Below are positions 61,501 through 64,000 of a stretch of 64,000 bases of DNA, piece after piece. A program made the translations under genes and the position numbers. This DNA comes from Chondrosia reniformis (lineage: Eukaryota > Porifera > Demospongiae > Chondrillida > Chondrillidae): positions 4,636,899 to 4,700,898 of the forward strand of contig OX359202.1 in NCBI GenBank assembly GCA_947172415.1, read 5' to 3'. Under the pieces are notes generated by a model. That model was not told where the DNA came from and did no database searches. It worked only from the letters and a program-made list of their open reading frames with translations. Within the stretch, counting starts at the first letter, position 1; each line of letters starts with the position of its first letter.

Positions 61501-63070
61501 ACAAAAGCAATAATAACTGTAGAGACCTTTTGGCTTTTCTCTCTGAATAACTGTTGCTTCAGAAATGAATCATAATCCAATTCTACAAGGTAAAATTGAA
61601 ATTTCTTATGATACAAACATTTGTTTACATTAAATAGTTTGACTTACTTGGATCACCACTGTCACTTTCCTGAGAAAACTCATTAGAATTGCTACTAGTA
61701 TTGACATGAATGTATCCTAAAGATTCACCATCTAGTATAGGACTTGACAATTGATAGAGAGCTTCATCAAACACCAATTGACTGCATTCACCATCGGGAT
61801 CAGACCTCTTTCCTAGACAAGTCTCGGATATTTTATCAATAAATGAATTACTACAGTCACCATCAAAATCACATTGTTTAGACTCCTTCTCTTGTTCAAC
61901 AGAAGTGGAAACAGGCACATTGCAGTCAAACGGATTAAAAATGCTTGAAATAGCTACAGTAAGAAAATGATACATAATACTTACATACTTCATACGTACA
62001 TAGGTCCTATTTCAGTACATATGTAACTACACATTCCAACTTCTAACCAGTGCTACTACTCTGGCCTTACTTTTATCATCTAGATCTTCCTTATCAATAG
62101 GGAAAACCTTCCCATTGCAGAATAACTTTAAATTGGCATCAAATCTTTCATTTTCCCATTCAATAGGCTGAATGGAGCTACTAGGCCTTGTAGCTACGTC
62201 TTGAGACAGTTTTTGCTCCTTATCAGAGTTTTCAGGCTGAATGGAGCTGCTAGGCCTTGTAGCACCGTCTTGAGACAGGTTTTGCTCCTTATCAGAGTTT
62301 TCAGGCTGAATGGAGCTGCTATGCCTTGTAGCACCGTCTTGAGACAGGTTTTGCTCCTTATCAGAGTTTTCAGGCTGAATGGAGCTGCTATGCCTTGTAG
62401 CACCGTCTTGAGACAGGTTTTGCTCCTTATCAGAGTTTTCAGGCTGAATGGAGCTGCTAGGCCTTGTAGCACCGTCTTGAGACAGGTTTTGCTCCTTATC
62501 AGAGTTTTCAGGCTGACTGGAGCTGCTATGCCTTGTAGCACCGTCTTGAGACAGGTTTTGCTCCTTATCAGAGTTTTCAGGCTGAATGGAGCTGCTATGC
62601 CTTGTAGCACCGTCTTGAGACAGTTTTTGCTCCTTATCAGAGTTTTCAGGCTGAATGGAGCTACTAGGCCTTGTAGCTACATCTTGAGACAGTTTTTGCT
62701 CCTTATCAGAGTTTTCAGGCTGAATGGAGCTGCTAGGCCTTGTAGCACCGTCTTGAGACAGTTTTTGCTCCTTATCAAAGTTTTCAGGCTGAATGGAGCT
62801 GCTATGCCTTGTAGCACCGTCTTGAGAAAGTTTTTGCTCCTTATCAGAGTTTTCAGGCTGAATGGAGCTGCTAGGCCTTGTAGCACCGTCCTGAGACAGT
62901 TTTTGCTCCTTATCAGAGTTTTCAGGTTTCAATTTTGATTTATTTCCAGCTATATATATGAGATTTAATTCTGCATTTAAGACAAAACAGGATTCTCTGT
63001 AGGTTCATTGAATGATAATAGTATAATTTACCCATTTCCTCCATTTTTTCACAACAATTTTCATTAAAAC
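48233..63070 (-). CDS. Gene 2: cassette-rich death domain-TPR-CHAT-pseudo-NB-ARC protein
   Basis: Twenty-one exons join in frame (about 3165 residues): 63032-63070, 62071-62949, 61648-61953, 61527-61582, 60790-61093, 60569-60730, 60292-60423, 60019-60222, 59599-59904, 59478-59533, 58856-59045, 58735-58790, 57999-58302, 57784-57939, 57505-57636, 56974-57435, 56588-56896, 56134-56376, 54875-55294, 50523-53956, 48233-49579. The last six match Gene 1 in order and phase. The first fifteen form a repeated cassette region, and the sixteenth (56974-57435) starts with one more cassette piece. The true start is unknown: exon 63032-63070 opens at an acceptor and holds an in-frame ATG at 63044. Whether one transcript carries all cassettes cannot be told from DNA; the phases allow it. 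Confidence 0.7.
49682..49929. mobile_element. Near-perfect 248-bp palindrome in Gene 2 last intron
   Basis: Both arms (from ACTAGAGAAAAATAAAAA) pair over about 100 bp, including GCACAAAAAGCACATAAAT and its complement. The matching Gene 1 intron lacks it. Confidence 0.85.
50523..53956 (-). CDS. Gene 2 TPR-CHAT exon (cysteine peptidase core)
   Basis: An exon of 1144 codons with the same layout as Gene 1: about seven TPRs, a linker, then CHAT with HIATHGSG (His codon 51087-51089) and SACDSGRG (Cys codon 50937-50939). The first 85 or so residues differ from Gene 1. From RDAPVGESNQSQ onward the two exons are nearly identical apart from scattered changes. Acceptor TTTTAG, donor GTGAGT. It is preceded by the death domain and followed by the NB-ARC-like exon. 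Both catalytic residues are present, so it should be active. Confidence 0.92.
54875..55294 (-). CDS. Gene 2 death-domain exon
   Basis: A 140-residue phase-1 exon. DIAQIAKPLLSQWDNIW gives helices 1-2, and VLHCLGVWIAYKSESSTP followed by LSDILKKVGLHKVI gives helices 5-6 of a death domain. It aligns along its length with Gene 1 16581-17000 but is far more diverged than the TPR-CHAT part. The acidic tail EIDEDDGSFIDFSF follows. This divergence next to a conserved catalytic exon suggests different partners. Confidence 0.72.
55748..56000. repeat. Dispersed repeat family, copy 2
   Basis: The same order of blocks as 24897-25215 (CTGGCACCCCC-like start, GGTGGTTTCTAAATCCTT, CCAGCCGAGCGTC), in a Gene 2 intron. 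Confidence 0.65.
56134..56896 (-). CDS. Gene 2 helical module (two exons)
   Basis: Exons 56588-56896 (opens VHPSEYVN) and 56134-56376 (ends ISDVILQG) are the counterparts of 18196-18828. The first ends AAGT|GTAAGT and joins T|TT in phase 1. The predicted helical pattern is conserved, including KKSQVVHALFLSNAD. Here the intron between the exons is 211 nt and cannot be read through as in Gene 1. The family is not recognised. Confidence 0.65.
56974..57435 (-). CDS. Gene 2 A-type cassette exon fused to conserved linker
   Basis: It begins like the A-type cassette exons (ESSQVYLTNG, then KLSQDGATRPSSSIQ) and continues with GERIAPIGQEDVSD, the linker and the conserved FAHKSGDMYG to IPPPNTG end. It therefore carries the A-type repeat and the Gene 1-like linker in one exon. 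Acceptor TTACAG, donor GTACAA, phase 1 at both ends. Confidence 0.7.
57505..57939 (-). CDS. Gene 2 cassette exons E and F (proximal copy)
   Basis: Two phase-1 exons. 57784-57939 reads NKELSVDTTSDGAPLQ to RKIHLL, and 57505-57636 reads EEYNKLQQSYSLESVQ to a GTGGGT donor. They match 60569-60730 and 60292-60423. The first exon lacks the TATAG|GTACG donor of its twin, so I used CTAT|GTATAA, which keeps phase. The F exon is predicted helical (ELKTRTLNLKEIV). Confidence 0.55.
57999..58302 (-). CDS. Gene 2 D-type cassette exon, identical to 60790-61093
   Basis: A 304-nt exon starting phase 0 (AQMAGHPPCTINIVHG) and ending phase 1 at GTGAGT. The deduced protein is identical over 118 residues of open frame to the copy at 60790-61093, indicating very recent duplication or conversion. 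It holds several Cys (CLLSAG, EICSCRSD) and acidic runs (EENIISEEHE). No known domain is recognised. Confidence 0.65.
58310..58590. repeat. Intronic repeat, first of three
   Basis: Related copies lie at about 59050-59335 and 61100-61380. All are in the intron between C- and D-type (or hybrid) exons and were carried along by the cassette duplications. They contain ATCAAATTAAAATTCCTGCC and end near TACGGTATTAG. Confidence 0.65.
58735..58790 (-). CDS. Gene 2 C-type 56-nt cassette exon, copy 3
   Basis: A 56-nt exon (phase 1 in, phase 0 out): LDYDTFLKQQLFREKSQK then a GTCTCT donor. Sister copies lie at 59478-59533 and 61527-61582. The donor is weak, but the phase it produces is exactly that needed by the following D-type exon in all three places. 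Read-through would instead give a hydrophobic stretch (STVVIAFVLLYVYV). Confidence 0.5.
58856..59045 (-). CDS. Gene 2 hybrid D/B cassette exon
   Basis: This exon starts like a D-type exon (DQKIGHP against AQMAGHP, with 17 of 21 matching bases and a matching upstream intron) and after seven codons turns into the B-type sequence from GKRSDPDGECSQ to its normal GTAAGT end. It is a junction between two unrelated exon types that kept an open frame, phase 0 in and phase 1 out. Confidence 0.6.
59478..59904 (-). CDS. Gene 2 cassette exons B and C, copy 2
   Basis: Exon 59599-59904 is B-type: SIFNPFDCNVPVSTSVEQ, an acidic Cys-bearing part (CDFDGDCSNS), and ESDSGDPS before GTAAGT. Exon 59478-59533 is C-type. 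The B exon matches 61648-61953 closely. The protein is acidic and rich in Ser, probably disordered. No family is recognised. Confidence 0.6.
60019..60222 (-). CDS. Gene 2 A-type cassette exon, single repeat unit
   Basis: A 204-nt phase-1 exon: ESNQVYLTNGKCVERPEKKK, one KLSQDGATRPSSSIQ unit, then IEWENGRFDAN and CNGRVFPIDKEDLDD before GTAAGG. It is the ungrown form of the repeat-bearing exon 62071-62949, whose tail is almost the same. Confidence 0.65.
60292..60730 (-). CDS. Gene 2 cassette exons E and F (distal copy)
   Basis: Exon 60569-60730 (NKQLSVDSISDGAPLQ to HLLCI, donor GTACGT) and exon 60292-60423 (EEYNKLQQSYSLESVQ, donor GTGGGT) are both phase 1 to phase 1. They are close copies of 57784-57939 and 57505-57636. 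Neither has a recognisable domain; F is predicted helical. Confidence 0.58.
60790..61093 (-). CDS. Gene 2 D-type cassette exon (distal copy)
   Basis: It opens with AQMAGHPPCTINIVHG after TTTAG and ends at GTGAGT. It is identical in protein sequence to 57999-58302, 2.79 kb away. It is joined by the C exon on the 5' side and the E exon on the 3' side. Confidence 0.65.
61527..61953 (-). CDS. Gene 2 cassette exons B and C, copy 1
   Basis: Exon 61648-61953 (B-type, SSIFNPFDCNVPVSTSVEQ) and exon 61527-61582 (C-type, LDYDSFLKQQLFREKSQK). They show a few substitutions from copy 2, such as LGYIHVN for LEYCHVN. Phases are 1-1 and 1-0. The unit continues into the D exon at 60790-61093. Confidence 0.6.
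62071..62949 (-). CDS. Gene 2 A-type cassette exon with 11 tandem 23-residue repeats
   Basis: An exon of 879 nt made mainly of eleven head-to-tail 69-bp units. Each encodes a variant of PENSDKEQ plus KLSQDGATRPSSSIQ; variants swap K/N, G/V and P/H. It ends with IEWENERFDAN and CNGKVFPIDKEDLDD, as in 60019-60222, then GTAAGG. The repeat is hydrophilic and likely unstructured. Array length is probably polymorphic. Confidence 0.7.
62167..62929 (-). repeat. 69-bp in-frame tandem array (11 units)
   Basis: Eleven 69-bp units inside the Gene 2 A-type exon. Because 69 is a multiple of three, the minus-strand coding frame and at least one plus-strand frame stay open through the array. Confidence 0.9.
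63032..63070 (-). CDS. Gene 2 first detected coding exon
   Basis: A 39-nt phase-1 exon with acceptor AATTAG and donor GTAAAT. It reads FNENCCEKMEEM and joins G|CT to the repeat exon. The ATG at 63042-63044 is in frame and could be the start. If not, further 5' exons lie to the right. I saw no clear exon in 63071-64000. Confidence 0.45.
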
Positions 63071-63223
63071 CTAATTATAAAGAAAGAACATTTACTACAG
63101 TTAATACTTTACACCTATCATTTATTGAAAGTAATATTAAAGTTTTGTCCTATTCTTGTTTAAATGTCTTAGCAGCTGCAAAGCCATTGAGTCTGAAAAC
63201 TTCATTATACTTCCATCTACATA

Positions 63224-63586
63224 CCGTATATGTCTGTATAGAAGCCGGGCTCAAATAGAGGCCGGGGCTCGAATAGAGGCAGGGGGTGCCGAGGCCAATT
63301 CTTTATTAGAGGCCGGGTCTCGTCTCGAATAGTGGCCAGGCTTACCCGATCAATACGCAAGACCTCTCGATCGACACGGTTTATGCTCTGCGGGCAACTG
63401 TGAGGTGCAACAACCGCTACGCGTGAGCTTCTTGCTGCAAGCAAACGATGTCTAAAAGGAAGTTGTACGATGTCTCCTTCAAATTTAAGGTGAAGGTAAT
63501 TTTATAGAACCTGGGCTCAAATAGAGGCCAGGTCAAAACTCCCTGGAAAGAAATAGAGGCCCGGGCCTCTATTCGGACATATACGG
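63224..63586. mobile_element. MITE with CCGTATATGTC ends
   Basis: Inverted ends CCGTATATGTC, TA flanks, and inner GAGGCC-rich repeats (AAATAGAGGCC in several places). It lies upstream of the first Gene 2 exon found. Confidence 0.78.
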
Positions 63587-64000
63587 TACATAATTAAACA
63601 AAAAGGCAGTCTGGGAAAGTTTCTTACTTTAGTTAAGAGGTTTCATGCAATGGTATATAAATTGTCCAAACACTGTGTCTGTTGTCAGCATATACGTAAG
63701 TACTGTGCACACAATAACAATATATTCAGCATCTTTAACCACTAATTCTTGTGTATTGTTGCAATTTAGACTATGATTTTAGCACTCAAAAGTGGGGACC
63801 ATCAGTTGATAATGTAAATGGGTTTACTCATTCTCTAATTTATTCATGCAAATTGTAACATTACAACTTAAAACCATCTCATAATAAACATGATATGTAC
63901 ATACCTACAGTAGGTTGGGGACACCCAAATATGGACACCTGTAGATACTTCAACTTAAAGGTACCAATGTGTCTACCATCCCATAGCTGTTAGTGGTTAC

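Noticed and set aside
61383-61616. Hydrophobic stretch (STVIIAFVLLYVYV) after the C-type exon as a membrane helix
   Set aside because: Splicing at the GTCTCT donor gives the exact phase required by the D-type exon in all three copies; reading on runs to a stop.
62201-62938. Plus-strand open frame of 245 codons opposite the 69-bp repeat array
   Set aside because: It is a by-product of repeating a 69-bp unit without a stop in that frame; the minus frame joins in phase to neighbouring exons and shares its motif with other exons.
1-64000. tRNA, rRNA or other structured RNA genes
   Set aside because: I looked for cloverleaf and conserved rRNA blocks by eye and saw none that I could support.

Overview
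The window is eukaryotic. Genes are split by introns with GT..AG boundaries, the DNA is AT-rich, TA-flanked inverted-repeat elements are common, and domains are animal-type (death domain, TPR, CHAT, NB-ARC remnant). Short introns and frequent TACGTACGTA-type tracts fit a demosponge such as Amphimedon, but the species is an inference. I translated and phased exons by hand; no database search was run. Every junction in the exon chains below was checked for reading phase, and almost all introns are phase 1.

All four recognisable genes are on the minus strand and alternate between two types. From right to left (direction of transcription): Gene 2 (about 63.07-48.23 kb) encodes a very long protein with a repeated N-terminal cassette region, a helical module, a death domain, TPRs, a CHAT peptidase and a C-terminal NB-ARC-like domain. 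Gene 3 (46.52-33.78 kb) encodes an 840-residue protein with a signal peptide, hydrophobic segments and two C-terminal death domains. Gene 1 (30.51-9.63 kb) is a paralogue of Gene 2. Gene 4 (5.79 kb to beyond the left edge) is a paralogue of Gene 3. The layout therefore looks like a duplicated two-gene module: a death-domain CHAT protein followed by a membrane death-domain receptor-like protein.

The CHAT domains keep the His and Cys of the caspase-like dyad. The NB-ARC-like domain keeps the region after the P-loop, but GMSPHDPSE stands where Walker A should be, in both copies. The TPR-CHAT core and the first part of the NB-ARC-like exon are nearly identical between Genes 1 and 2. N-terminal regions and the last part of the C-terminal exon have diverged, a pattern expected from local gene conversion.

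The 5' part of Gene 2 (57.0-63.0 kb) is built from repeated cassettes of up to six exon types, with a 69-bp in-frame tandem array, an identical 118-residue exon in two copies, and one hybrid exon. Intergenic and intronic DNA holds many non-autonomous DNA transposons, broken Tc1, Tigger and reverse-transcriptase fragments, and a 40-bp satellite (7.37-8.0 kb).

A working hypothesis is a death-fold signalling system: membrane proteins and cytosolic CHAT proteases could meet through death domains, as receptors and caspases do. No function is shown by sequence alone.
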